A stretch of DNA of 64,000 bases, taken from contig NZ_VLLB01000008.1 of NCBI RefSeq assembly GCF_007830455.1, forward strand, positions 1 to 64,000, in the 5' to 3' direction. This DNA is from Pseudoduganella lurida. GTDB taxonomy: Bacteria; Pseudomonadota; Gammaproteobacteria; Burkholderiales; Burkholderiaceae_D. Below are positions 47,422 to 56,148 of this stretch, one piece after another. Every line of letters starts with the position of its first letter. The stretch's first letter is position 1. The notes beneath the pieces are model-generated. The model had not been told where the DNA came from. It worked only from the letters and a program-made list of their open reading frames with translations, and did no database searches. Made by a program: the position numbers and the translations under genes.

Positions 47422-48180
47422 ATGAATCTGTCCAACCAGGTCGCCCTCGTCACCGGCGCATCGCGCGGCATCGGCAAGGCCATCGCCGAGGAACTGGCGC
47501 GCCAGGGCGCGACCGTGATCGGCACCGCCACCACGGAAGCGGGCGCCGCTGCCATCTCCGCCTATCTCGCCGACATCGGCAAGGAAACGGGTAATGCGGC
47601 TAGCAAGGGCATCGTCCTGAACGTTACCGATGCAGAGCGCTGCAGCGCCGTGCTCGATGAAGTCGCCAAGGAAGCGGGCCCGATCGCCATCCTCGTCAAC
47701 AATGCTGGCATCACCGCCGACCAGCTGGCGATGCGCATGAAGGACGACGAGTGGGACAAGGTCATCACGACCAACCTGACGGCCGTCGGCCGCCTGGCGC
47801 GCGGCGTGCTGCGCGGCATGATGAAGGCCAAGGCCGGCCGCATCATCAATATCACCTCGGTGGTGGCTTCTTCCGGCAACCCGGGCCAGATGAACTACGC
47901 GGCGGCCAAGGCCGGTGTGGAAGGCATGTCGCGCGCGCTGGCGCGGGAAATCGGCAGCCGCAACATCACCGTCAACTGCATCGCGCCGGGCTTCATCGAC
48001 ACGGACATGACGAAGAGCCTGGGGGAAGACCAGCACGCCGCACTGCTCACGCAGATTCCGCTCGGCCGTCTCGGCAAGCCGGAAGATATCGCCGCCGCGG
48101 TCGCTTTCCTGGCCTCGCCGCAGGCCGCTTATATCACGGGCACGACGCTGCACGTGAATGGCGGCATGTATATGAACTGA
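47422..48180 (+). CDS. fabG: 3-oxoacyl-ACP reductase
   Basis: NADPH-dependent short-chain reductase of the elongation cycle. In 252 residues it shows the nucleotide loop TGASRGIGKAIAEEL, VNNAGITAD, and the triad Ser146 (INITSVV), Tyr159 and Lys163 (NYAAAKAG). The end GGMYMN is typical. A small insertion around residues 45-65 makes it slightly longer than E. coli FabG (244). A ribosome site (CGGAG) lies 7 nt before the ATG. Confidence 0.97.
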   Translation: MNLSNQVALVTGASRGIGKAIAEELARQGATVIGTATTEAGAAAISAYLADIGKETGNAASKGIVLNVTDAERCSAVLDEVAKEAGPIAILVNNAGITADQLAMRMKDDEWDKVITTNLTAVGRLARGVLRGMMKAKAGRIINITSVVASSGNPGQMNYAAAKAGVEGMSRALAREIGSRNITVNCIAPGFIDTDMTKSLGEDQHAALLTQIPLGRLGKPEDIAAAVAFLASPQAAYITGTTLHVNGGMYMN

Positions 48181-48362
48181 GCGGAAGTCGACGCTTCGAG
48201 CAAATCGATTGACGGGTGGCGAACGCGTTATTTAACAGTTCGATCCTGTCTTTTAACAGCGATTTCGGTAAAGCTGAGCACAGAAGCCGAAATTAGTTTT
48301 TCGGCGCGCAAACCTGATAAAATGCGCGCTTTCCGTAACATACCCCACAATGGAGCCATAAC

Positions 48363-48602
48363 ATGTCCGATATCGAACAACGCGTTAAGAAGATCGTCGC
48401 CGAACAACTGGGCGTCGCCGAAGCAGACATCAAGAACGAATCGTCCTTCGTCGATGACCTGGGCGCCGACTCCCTCGACACCGTTGAACTGGTCATGGCA
48501 CTGGAAGACGAGTTCGAAATGGAAATCCCTGACGAACAGGCAGAAAAGATCACCACCGTGCAGCAAGCGATCGACTACGCAACGAACCACGTCAAGGCCT
48601 GA
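48363..48602 (+). CDS. acpP: acyl carrier protein
   Basis: 79 residues, strongly acidic, with the phosphopantetheine site Ser37 in GADSLDTVELVMALE. Holo-ACP is made by AcpS, encoded at 61014 in this window. The 182-bp gap upstream contains GATAAAAT at 48316-48323, the likely -10 of a separate acpP promoter, which would fit the high ACP demand. GGAG precedes the ATG. Confidence 0.98.
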   Translation: MSDIEQRVKKIVAEQLGVAEADIKNESSFVDDLGADSLDTVELVMALEDEFEMEIPDEQAEKITTVQQAIDYATNHVKA

Positions 48603-48647
48603 TAGGCCGACGTTGTTGCTGTACCCGATCGACTCCAGGAGAATCGC

Positions 48648-49892
48648 TTGAGTTCCAAAAACCGTCGTGTGGTGGTTACCGGTCTCGGTTGCGTGTCCCC
48701 GATCGGCAATACGATTGCCGAAGCGTGGAACGCGGTCACCGAGAGCAAGTCCGGTATCGCCAACATCACCAAGTTTGATGCCAGCGCGTTCTCGACCCGC
48801 TTTGCCGGCGAGGTCAAGAACTTCAACGTCGAGGATTACCTCGACGCCAAGGAAGCCCGCCATATGGATGCGTTCATCCATTTCGGCATGGCCGCAGGCA
48901 TCCAGGCGATCCAGGATTCCGGTCTGGTCGTCACCGAAGAGAACGCCGATCGCATCGGCGTGATCATCGGCTCCGGCATCGGCGGCCTGCCGATGATCGA
49001 AGAACAGAAGCAGGATTACGACAAGCGCGGTCCGCGCCGTATTTCGCCGTTCTTCGTGCCGGCCTCGATCATTAACATGATCTCCGGTAATCTCTCGATC
49101 AAATATGGCATGCGCGGTCCCAATCTGGCGATCGTGACGGCCTGTACCACCGGCCTGCACAGCATCGGCGCGGCGGCCCGCCTGATCGAATATGGCGATG
49201 CCGACGTGATGATCGCCGGCGGTGCCGAATCGACCGTGTCGCCGCTGGGCCTGGGCGGTTTCGCCTCGGCACGCGCGCTGTCGTCCCGCAACGACGATCC
49301 GGCCACCGCGTCCCGCCCCTGGGACAAGGACCGCGACGGCTTCGTGCTGGGCGAGGGCGCCGGCGTGATGGTGCTGGAAGAGTACGAACACGCGAAAGCG
49401 CGTGGCGCCACGATCTACGCGGAACTGCTCGGCTTCGGCATGAGCGCGGATGCGTACCACATGACGTCGCCGCTGGAAGACGGCCGCGGCGGCGCCAAGT
49501 CGGCCATCGCGGCGATGAAGAACGCCGGCATCAATCCGGACCAGGTGCAGTACCTGAACGCGCACGGTACGTCGACCCCGCAGGGCGACGTGGCGGAAGT
49601 CTCCGGCATCAAGCTGGCCTTCGGCGACGCAGCGAAGAACCTCGTCGTCAGCTCCACCAAGTCGATGACGGGCCACCTGCTGGGTGGCGCGGGCGGCCTG
49701 GAAGCCGTGTTCACCGTGCTGGCGATCCACCACCAGGTGGCCCCGCCCACGATCAACCTGTTCAACCAGGATCCGGCGTGCGACCTGGACTTCTGCGCCA
49801 ACACGGCCCGGCCGATGGCGATCCAGTACGCCGTCAAGAACTCGTTCGGCTTCGGCGGAACGAACGGCAGCCTGGTCTTCGGCAAGGTCTGA
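48648..49892 (+). CDS. fabF: 3-oxoacyl-ACP synthase II (KAS II)
   Basis: Elongating ketosynthase with the Cys-His-His triad: Cys166 (IVTACTTGLHSIGAA), His in NAHGTSTPQGD and His in STKSMTGHLLGGAG. The 414-residue start is a TTG at 48648, supported by AGGAG 6 nt upstream and by no ATG near the conserved N-terminus (NRRVVVTGLGCVSPIG). It is the last gene of the fab cluster. Confidence 0.97.
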   Translation: MSSKNRRVVVTGLGCVSPIGNTIAEAWNAVTESKSGIANITKFDASAFSTRFAGEVKNFNVEDYLDAKEARHMDAFIHFGMAAGIQAIQDSGLVVTEENADRIGVIIGSGIGGLPMIEEQKQDYDKRGPRRISPFFVPASIINMISGNLSIKYGMRGPNLAIVTACTTGLHSIGAAARLIEYGDADVMIAGGAESTVSPLGLGGFASARALSSRNDDPATASRPWDKDRDGFVLGEGAGVMVLEEYEHAKARGATIYAELLGFGMSADAYHMTSPLEDGRGGAKSAIAAMKNAGINPDQVQYLNAHGTSTPQGDVAEVSGIKLAFGDAAKNLVVSSTKSMTGHLLGGAGGLEAVFTVLAIHHQVAPPTINLFNQDPACDLDFCANTARPMAIQYAVKNSFGFGGTNGSLVFGKV

Positions 49893-50128
49893 GCACGCGG
49901 TTCGCTGCGTAGCTGACCCTGTTTCGCTCGCGCCGGTATCGCCGGGGCGAGCGGCGGCCGGCGGGCGTTCCCGCGACATTGTTTTATCCCCGCTGTTTCC
50001 CCTCCTGCTGCATCCGCACACGCCATTTTCCTGGCATTCAGGCATTTGCGCGCCCGCTTTTGGCTTTTCGCCTTTCTCGCCCCGCGCTTTCCACGTAAGG
50101 TTCCGCCGTCCTGCCCGGGAGCGCAACG

Positions 50129-50557
50129 ATGTCGATTGCCGTGTCCGCCGTGATCCATCCTTCCCGCCTGCTGCGCAGGGCGCGGCTGCTGTTCTGCGCC
50201 CTGTTGCTGGCCTGTTGCTTCGTCGTCGAACCACCCCTCCTGGCGTTGCTTCTGCTCGCTGCAGCCACGGCTGGGGCGGCCATTCCGAGGGGGATTGTCA
50301 AGCCGGCGCGCATTGATATTTCGGGTGTCGGGCACATACGCCTGACGGTATACCACCATGTGGATGCGTCGCGCCCGGTGGCCGGCCAGCCGGTGCGGCT
50401 GCTACCGGGCTCGACCCTTTGGCCGGCCCTGTTGCTGCTGCGCCTGGGGGAGGAGGGCGGCCGCGTCCACTGGCTGGCCGTGCTGCCGGACAGTGCAACG
50501 CCGGATGTGCGGCGCCGGCTGGCACTGGCCGCGCGTGCCATCGCCGTGCACGGCTAG
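50129..50557 (+). CDS. YgfX-like inner-membrane protein
   Basis: A 142-residue protein with two adjacent hydrophobic helices near the N-terminus (RLLFCALLLACCFVV and LLALLLLAAATAGAAI) and a C-terminal soluble part containing GSTLWPALLLLRLGEE and LAVLPDSATPDVRRRL, which match the pattern of YgfX/CptA-family proteins. YgfX in E. coli is a membrane protein associated with SdhE/CptB and cell-division effects. Family membership is inferred from pattern alone. It sits between fabF and rpoE, with an 82-nt gap before rpoE; the 236-bp gap after fabF shows no other gene. Confidence 0.7.
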   Translation: MSIAVSAVIHPSRLLRRARLLFCALLLACCFVVEPPLLALLLLAAATAGAAIPRGIVKPARIDISGVGHIRLTVYHHVDASRPVAGQPVRLLPGSTLWPALLLLRLGEEGGRVHWLAVLPDSATPDVRRRLALAARAIAVHG

Positions 50558-50638
50558 CGGCAAAATAAATCGGGCCAACCCCTGAAACAATTGCGGCGCG
50601 CTAACTCTATCCGTTTGAGCGCCCGCGGAGGACCTGGT

Positions 50639-51241
50639 GTGACGACAGACCGTGAGAGCGATCAGCTGCTGGTCGATCGAGTCCAGGCAGGTGAACGGCA
50701 AGCCTTCGACTTGCTCGTGTCGAAGTATCAGCGCAGGCTGATGCGGCTGGTGTCGCGCATCGTGCACGATCCGGCTTCGGCGGAAGACGTGGTGCAGGAA
50801 TCCTTCATCAAGGCCTTTCGCGCGCTGCGCCACTTCCGCGGCGATTCCGCCTTCTACACCTGGCTGTACCGGATCGGGATCAACACCGCGAAGAACTTCC
50901 TGGTGACGCAGAACCGCCGCACGCCAACATCCACGGACACGGATGCGGAAGGCTCGGAAGTCTTCGACGAGGCTGAAGGGCTGCGCGACATCAACACGCC
51001 CGAGTCGATGCTGGCCACGAAGCAGATCGCGGAAACGGTGAACGCGGCAATGGATGCGCTGCCGCTGGATCTGCGCACGGCCATCCTGCTGCGCGAGATC
51101 GAAGGACTGAGCTACGAAGAGATCTCCGACATCATGGCCTGCCCGATCGGCACCGTGCGCAGCCGGATTTTCCGGGCCCGCGAAGTGATCGCCGACAGAT
51201 TGCGCCCGCTCCTCGACCTGCCGGTTGACAAGCGCTGGTAG
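50639..51241 (+). CDS. rpoE: RNA polymerase sigma factor RpoE (sigma-E)
   Basis: An ECF sigma factor for envelope stress. Regions 2 (AFDLLVSKYQRRLMRLVSR, GDSAFYTWLYRIGINTAKN) and 4 (GLSYEEISDIMACPIGTVRSRIFRARE) align closely with E. coli RpoE. The start is taken as GTG 50639 because GGAGG lies 7 nt upstream and the protein is then 200 residues. GAAACA-N16-TCTATC (50584-50611) loosely resembles a sigma-E promoter and could give autoregulation. It is followed by rseA and a DegP-type protease. Confidence 0.95.
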   Translation: MTTDRESDQLLVDRVQAGERQAFDLLVSKYQRRLMRLVSRIVHDPASAEDVVQESFIKAFRALRHFRGDSAFYTWLYRIGINTAKNFLVTQNRRTPTSTDTDAEGSEVFDEAEGLRDINTPESMLATKQIAETVNAAMDALPLDLRTAILLREIEGLSYEEISDIMACPIGTVRSRIFRAREVIADRLRPLLDLPVDKRW

Positions 51242-51433
51242 GCGGTGAACACTGACAGTCGAGCGCGTGTGCTTTTTGATCAAAGGTGCAACGAATCCTG
51301 CTCAGTGCTTTCCGCACCCTTGATCTGGCACCGGGCGCGCGCCGGCCACGCCCTGGCTGTCGCCCTGCTGTGCCTTGCTGTGCTTGTTTTGCTTGACTGT
51401 TTGACGGCCTTTTCGGCCTCGATGGGATGTGCG

Positions 51434-51739
51434 ATGGATACCCCGACCCGGCTGCAGGAAAACATCTCCGCCATGGTGGACGACGAGCTGCCGCCCTGCG
51501 ATGCGGAGCTCACGCTGGCCGCGCTGGCGGGGCTGGAAGGGCGCACCGCCTGGCATCTGTATCATCTCATCGGCGACACGCTGCGCGCCAGCACCCCCAG
51601 CGGCGCACTGTCGGAAGGCTTTGCCGACCGGCTTGCCGCCCGCCTGGCAGCCGAAGCGACACCGGTCCGCGACGGCGCTCCGGCACCCCAGGGGCCGCGG
51701 GACGACAACGCCGCGTCTGCCGCCGCCGTCACCCCCTGA
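51434..51739 (+). CDS. rseA: RseA-like anti-sigma-E protein, short form
   Basis: This 101-residue protein matches the N-terminal sigma-E-binding domain of RseA (LQENISAMVDDELPPCDAEL, then RTAWHLYHLIGDTLRA). After the domain it ends in an Ala/Pro/Asp-rich tail with no transmembrane helix and no periplasmic part, whereas E. coli RseA is a 216-residue membrane protein cut by DegS and RseP. An in-frame GTG at 51245 would add a hydrophobic segment before the domain, but that order is not seen in RseA. It lies between rpoE and degP with no rseB. Confidence 0.75.
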   Translation: MDTPTRLQENISAMVDDELPPCDAELTLAALAGLEGRTAWHLYHLIGDTLRASTPSGALSEGFADRLAARLAAEATPVRDGAPAPQGPRDDNAASAAAVTP

Positions 51740-52053
51740 ACCGCCCGGTTCCTCCGACGGCCATCGATCCGGACTTCGTCCAGACTGATCCGGCAATTCG
51801 TTCAAACCCTGCGGCGCTCACGCCATGACACGTTCCAGGCGGTGGGCACCGACAGCAATTGGCGCCGGGCGTGACCTGGCGCGCATTCCTGTGACAAACC
51901 CTTTTCACCCGATACGGCACGCTACAAAACCCCTCTTGAAATCTGTTATCGTCTGCAACATCTTGTGAGTGCTGCAACGTCCGGTTTTCGCTTACCATAG
52001 CGCGAACCGGGCCTCACCCTCGTTCGTACCATACCAAAAAGCGATAATATTTT
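51740..52053. other. 314-bp region between rseA and degP
   Basis: rseB would normally lie here, but the space is far too short for it (about 950 bp) and I find no recognisable fragment in any frame. The right half becomes AT-richer. CTTGAAA (51935-51941), a 15-nt spacer and AACATCT (51957-51963) resemble a sigma-32 promoter for degP, though the -10 match is only partial. Confidence 0.5.
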
Positions 52054-53559
52054 ATGAAAACCTATTTCTCCGCTGGTAATAAAACCTTGTCGGCGCTGCT
52101 GGTCAGCGCAGGGTTCCTGTTTGCCCAGGCACCGCTCGGCCTGGCACCTGCGCACGCCGCCGCGGCTTCCGTCGCCGGCCTGCCGGACTTCACGGACATG
52201 GTCGACAAGGTCGGTCCGGCCGTCGTCAATATCCGCACCACCGAGCGCCTGAAGGGCCGCGAGCCGGGCGGCGACGAGGACGAGATGCAGGAATTCTTCC
52301 GTCGCTTCTTCGGCGGCCAGATGCCGACGCCGCGCCGCGACGGCCAGACGCCACGCGGCAACAACCGCCGCGGCGCGCCACAGGAGCAGGAGGTCCAGCG
52401 TGGCATCGGTTCCGGCTTCATCACCTCGGCGGACGGCTACGTGCTGACCAACGCGCACGTGGTGGCCGGCGCCGACGAAGTCTATGTCACGCTGACGGAC
52501 AAGCGCGAATTCAAGGCCAAGGTGCTGGGTGCCGATGCGCGCACCGACGTGGCACTGCTGAAGATCGACGGCTCGCGCCTGCCGGTCATCTCGATGGGCG
52601 ACTCCAACAAGATCCGCGTCGGCGAATGGGTGATCGCGATCGGCTCGCCGTTCAACCTGGAAAACACCGTCACGGCCGGCATCATCTCGGCCAAGGCGCG
52701 CGACACGGGCGAATTCCTGCCGCTGATCCAGAGCGACGTGGCCGTCAACCCGGGCAACTCGGGCGGTCCGCTGATCAATATGCGCGGCGAAGTCATCGGA
52801 ATCAACTCGCAGATCGCCACGCTGTCCGGCGCCTATAACGGCATCTCGTTTGCCGTGCCGATCGACGAGGCGATGCGCGTGGCCGACCAGCTGAAGAAAT
52901 CCGGCAAGGTCACCCGCGGCCGCATCGGCGTGGAGATCACCGAGCTGTCGCGCGACGTGGCGGAAACGCTGGGCCTGAAGGAAGGCCGCGGCGCCGAAGT
53001 GGCCCGTGTGGAAGAGGACAGCCCGGCGGCGAAAGCGGGCGTGCGCGCCGGCGACATCGTCACCAAGTTCAACGGCACCGAGATCGCCAAGTCGGCCGAC
53101 CTGCCGCGCCTGGTCGGCAACACGGCGCCGAACACGCGTGCCACCATTACCGTCTGGCGTGCCGGCAAGAGCGTCGACCTGCCGGTGACGATCGCCGAGC
53201 TGGAATCGGACACGCCGGCCAAGGGCGGCCGCGGCCCCAATGGCAGCAAGCCGAAGGCGGAAGCGGCGGTCAATGCGCTGGGCCTGAAGGTCTCCGACCT
53301 GCCGGCGGCGGACCGCAAGGAGCTGGGCGTGGCCGGTGGCGTGAAGGTCGACGCGGCCGAAGGCGTGGCCGGCGGCGCGGGCGTGGAAGAGGGCGATGTG
53401 CTGCTGCAGCTGAACAACAGCCCGATCACGGATGCAAAGCAGTTCAATGCGCTGGTGAGCAAGCTCGATCCGAAGAAGAACGCCGTGCTGCTGGTGCGCC
53501 GCGGCGAGCGTTCGGCGTTCCTGACGGTGCGTCCGGCACCGGTGCCTGCACCGAAGTAA
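52054..53559 (+). CDS. degP: periplasmic serine protease, DegP/MucD (Do) family
   Basis: A trypsin-like periplasmic protease and chaperone for misfolded envelope proteins. The 501 residues start with a signal peptide (cleavage near APAHA-AAA), then the catalytic triad His135 (TNAHVV), Asp165 (RTDVALL) and Ser236 (NPGNSGGPL). Two PDZ domains follow (about 275-370 and 400-490). A Gln/Arg/Gly-rich insert (about 85-115) forms the LA loop region. Placement after rpoE-rseA is as for mucD in pseudomonads. Confidence 0.95.
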   Translation: MKTYFSAGNKTLSALLVSAGFLFAQAPLGLAPAHAAAASVAGLPDFTDMVDKVGPAVVNIRTTERLKGREPGGDEDEMQEFFRRFFGGQMPTPRRDGQTPRGNNRRGAPQEQEVQRGIGSGFITSADGYVLTNAHVVAGADEVYVTLTDKREFKAKVLGADARTDVALLKIDGSRLPVISMGDSNKIRVGEWVIAIGSPFNLENTVTAGIISAKARDTGEFLPLIQSDVAVNPGNSGGPLINMRGEVIGINSQIATLSGAYNGISFAVPIDEAMRVADQLKKSGKVTRGRIGVEITELSRDVAETLGLKEGRGAEVARVEEDSPAAKAGVRAGDIVTKFNGTEIAKSADLPRLVGNTAPNTRATITVWRAGKSVDLPVTIAELESDTPAKGGRGPNGSKPKAEAAVNALGLKVSDLPAADRKELGVAGGVKVDAAEGVAGGAGVEEGDVLLQLNNSPITDAKQFNALVSKLDPKKNAVLLVRRGERSAFLTVRPAPVPAPK

Positions 53560-53660
53560 TGTCGGTGCGGCCGGCGCTTCATCCGGAGAATGGCGCAGTG
53601 CCGATGCCGGCGCTGCGCCTGACGCGACGGTGCTTCATTGTTTACTGGCACAACGCGTGA

Positions 53661-53909
53661 ACGGGATGCCGTCCCTGCCGCGCTTTACCTTGTATTCGCG
53701 CAGGGAATGAGCCGGATGCCGCTCCTCCCGTGCCTTGCCTTGTATCCGCGCAGGGAATGAACCACATGCCGCCCATGCTGTGCTTCACTTTGATTCGCGC
53801 AGGGAGTGAACCACATGCCGCCCACACTGCGCTCCACTTTGTATTCGCGCAGGGAATGAACCACATGCCGCCCATGCTGCGCTTTACCCTGTACTCGCGT
53901 AGCTATTGC
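53661..53909 (+). repeat. about 50-bp tandem repeat of the thioredoxin-fold gene start
   Basis: Five units begin at 53661, 53711, 53761, 53810 and 53860 (spacings 50, 50, 49, 50). Each contains CGCAGGGA, then ATGCCGCC at the unit start and a pyrimidine-rich CTTTACCTTGTATTCGCG-like end. The last unit is the true 5' end of the following gene, so a segment holding its ribosome site and first dozen codons has been duplicated upstream four times. With 53560-53660 it fills the 305-bp gap after degP. Confidence 0.88.
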
Positions 53910-54134
53910 CACCTGTGCCAGGACATGCTCGATGCCCTGCTGGCACTGCAAAGCCCGGCCCGGCCGTTCGCCGTCGACGTGATCGACGTGGACGCCGACC
54001 CGGCGCTGGTGGCCCGCTTCGACGAGCTGGTGCCGGTGCTCTTCGCGGCCCCGGACGGCCCCGAGCTGTGTCATTACGTCCTTGACGAGACGGCGGTGCT
54101 GGCTGCCCTGGAAGGCGCGGCGCGCGGCAGCTGA
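53865..54134 (+). CDS. thioredoxin-fold protein, glutaredoxin-like (DUF836 type)
   Basis: An 89-residue protein starting MPPMLRFTLYSRSYCHLCQDML, with an active-site CHLC, then VDVIDVDADPALVARF and VPVLFAAPDGPELCHYVLD, the shape of the small DUF836 glutaredoxin-like family found beside lepA in many proteobacteria. Cis-proline is in LVPVLF. The ATG at 53865 is favoured; an ATG three codons earlier and an open reading through two upstream repeat units (from 53730) are alternatives created by the duplication. A terminator follows before lepA. Confidence 0.8.
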   Translation: MPPMLRFTLYSRSYCHLCQDMLDALLALQSPARPFAVDVIDVDADPALVARFDELVPVLFAAPDGPELCHYVLDETAVLAALEGAARGS

Positions 54135-54226
54135 GCCCCTGCCAACCCGTCCCCGCCGGAATTCGGGCTTTCCACCCTGAAATCCGGTAAAATGCCGGGG
54201 GTTTTCCTTGCAGGTTTCCGAATCAG

Positions 54227-54261
54227 GCGCTCGGCAGGGCTTCCCGCCCGGAGCGCTTTTT
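54227..54261 (+). terminator. intrinsic terminator upstream of lepA
   Basis: GCGCTC (54227-54232) and GAGCGC (54251-54256) enclose an 18-nt inner hairpin and run into TTTTT. A second small hairpin, GCTGC / GCAGC, then GGCTTTTT lies just downstream (about 54267-54290). They could end the degP unit or attenuate lepA. Confidence 0.75.
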
Positions 54262-54354
54262 GTATTGGCTGCCCGGCAGCGCGGCTTTTTCAGCGCCCGC
54301 GCCGAGGATTTGCTTGACACCGCTTGAACTTAGTTTGAATTCAGCTTGAACCTA

Positions 54355-56148
54355 ATGAACAACATTCGCAATTTTTCCATTATCGCGCACATCGACCACG
54401 GCAAATCGACGCTGGCGGACCGCATCATCCAGCTGTGCGGCGGCCTGTCGGACCGCGAGATGGAATCCCAGGTGCTCGATTCGATGGACCTCGAGCGCGA
54501 GCGCGGCATCACCATCAAGGCGCAGACCGCGGCCCTGAAATACAAGGCGCGCGACGGGGTCGTCTACAACCTGAACCTGATCGACACACCGGGCCACGTC
54601 GACTTCTCGTATGAAGTCTCGCGCTCGCTGTCGGCCTGCGAAGGCGCGCTGCTGGTCGTCGACGCCTCGCAGGGCGTCGAGGCGCAGACCGTCGCCAACT
54701 GCTACACGGCGCTGGACCTCGGCGTCGAGGTCGTGCCCGTGCTGAACAAGATCGACCTGCCGAACGCCGATCCGCCGTCCGCCATCGCCGAGATCGAGGA
54801 CGTGATCGGCATCGAGGCCGGTGACGCGGTGCACTGCTCCGCGAAGACGGGCCTGGGCGTCGAGGACGTGCTGGAATCGATCATCGCCAAGGTACCGGCA
54901 CCGAAAGGCGATCCGGACGCACCGCTGCAGGCGCTGATCATCGACTCGTGGTACGACGCCTACGTGGGCGTGGTGATGCTGGTACGCGTCGTCAACGGCA
55001 CGCTCAAGCCGAAGGAAAAGATCCGCCTGATGGCCACCGAGTCGGTGCAGCTGGTGGAAGACATCGGCATCTTCTCGCCCCGTTCCGTGTCCTTGCCGCA
55101 GCTGTCGGCCGGCCAGGTGGGCTTCGTCATCGCCGGCATCAAGGAACTGAAGGTGGCCCGCGTGGGCGACACCATCACCACGGCCGCCAAGCCGGCGCCG
55201 GAGCCGCTGCCCGGCTTCAAGGAAGTGCAGCCGCAGGTGTTTGCCGGCCTGTTCCCGGTCGAGGCGAACCAGTACGACGCGCTGCGCGACTCGCTGGAAA
55301 AGCTGAAGCTGAACGATGCCGCGCTGATGTACGAGCCGGAAGTGTCGCAGGCGCTGGGCTTCGGCTTCCGCTGCGGCTTCCTCGGTCTGCTGCACATGGA
55401 GATCGTGCAGGAGCGTCTCGAGCGCGAGTTCGACATGGACCTGATCACCACCGCGCCGACCGTCGTCTACGAAGTCGAGCAGCGCGACGGCACCATCCTG
55501 AAGGTGGACAATCCTTCGCGCATGCCCGATCCGTCGCACATCACCGAAGTGCGCGAGCCGATCGTCACCGTCAACCTGTACATGCCGCAGGAATACGTGG
55601 GGTCCGTGATCACGCTGTGCATCGGCAAGCGCGGCGTGCAGCTGGACATGGCCTACCACGGCCGCCAGGTGAAGCTGGTGTACGAGATGCCGATGGCCGA
55701 GATCGTGCTGGACTTCTTCGATCGCCTGAAATCGACGTCGCGCGGCTATGCGTCGATGGACTACGAGTTCAAGGAATACCGCTCGGCGGACGTCGTCAAG
55801 GTGGACATGCTGATCAACAGCGAGAAGGTCGATGCGCTGGCCATCATCGTGCACCGCGCCAATGCGCCGTACCGCGGCCGCGCCGTGGCGGCGAAGATGC
55901 GCGAACTGATTCCACGCCAGATGTTCGACGTGGCCATCCAGGCGGCCATCGGCTCGAACATCATCTCGCGCGAGAACGTCAAGGCGCTGCGCAAGAACGT
56001 GCTGGCCAAGTGCTACGGCGGCGACATCTCCCGCAAGAAGAAACTGCTGGAAAAGCAGAAGGCCGGCAAGAAACGCATGAAACAGGTGGGCTCCGTGGAA
56101 ATTCCGCAGGAAGCGTTCCTGGCAATCCTTCAAGTGGACGAAAAATGA
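54355..56148 (+). CDS. lepA: elongation factor 4 (LepA)
   Basis: Ribosomal GTPase acting on stalled or assembling ribosomes. The 597-residue protein starts MNNIRNFSIIAHIDHGKSTLADRI (G1), with DTPGHVDF (G3) and NKIDLP (G4), and ends in the LepA-specific C-terminal domain (RKNVLAKCYGGDISRKKKLLEKQKAGKKRMK). The ATG at 54355 is preferred to the TTG at 54346. No strong ribosome site is visible. The stop overlaps the lepB start by 4 nt. Confidence 0.97.
   Translation: MNNIRNFSIIAHIDHGKSTLADRIIQLCGGLSDREMESQVLDSMDLERERGITIKAQTAALKYKARDGVVYNLNLIDTPGHVDFSYEVSRSLSACEGALLVVDASQGVEAQTVANCYTALDLGVEVVPVLNKIDLPNADPPSAIAEIEDVIGIEAGDAVHCSAKTGLGVEDVLESIIAKVPAPKGDPDAPLQALIIDSWYDAYVGVVMLVRVVNGTLKPKEKIRLMATESVQLVEDIGIFSPRSVSLPQLSAGQVGFVIAGIKELKVARVGDTITTAAKPAPEPLPGFKEVQPQVFAGLFPVEANQYDALRDSLEKLKLNDAALMYEPEVSQALGFGFRCGFLGLLHMEIVQERLEREFDMDLITTAPTVVYEVEQRDGTILKVDNPSRMPDPSHITEVREPIVTVNLYMPQEYVGSVITLCIGKRGVQLDMAYHGRQVKLVYEMPMAEIVLDFFDRLKSTSRGYASMDYEFKEYRSADVVKVDMLINSEKVDALAIIVHRANAPYRGRAVAAKMRELIPRQMFDVAIQAAIGSNIISRENVKALRKNVLAKCYGGDISRKKKLLEKQKAGKKRMKQVGSVEIPQEAFLAILQVDEK

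Noticed and set aside
51245..51433. GTG start giving RseA an N-terminal hydrophobic segment
   Set aside because: RseA has its membrane helix after, not before, the sigma-binding domain. The segment has no ribosome site, so the ATG at 51434 is preferred, although the alternative is not excluded.
53642..53875. 77-codon minus-strand ORF with repeated GGMWFIPCA
   Set aside because: It is the antisense reading of the 50-bp tandem repeat; its peptide repetition follows from the DNA duplication.
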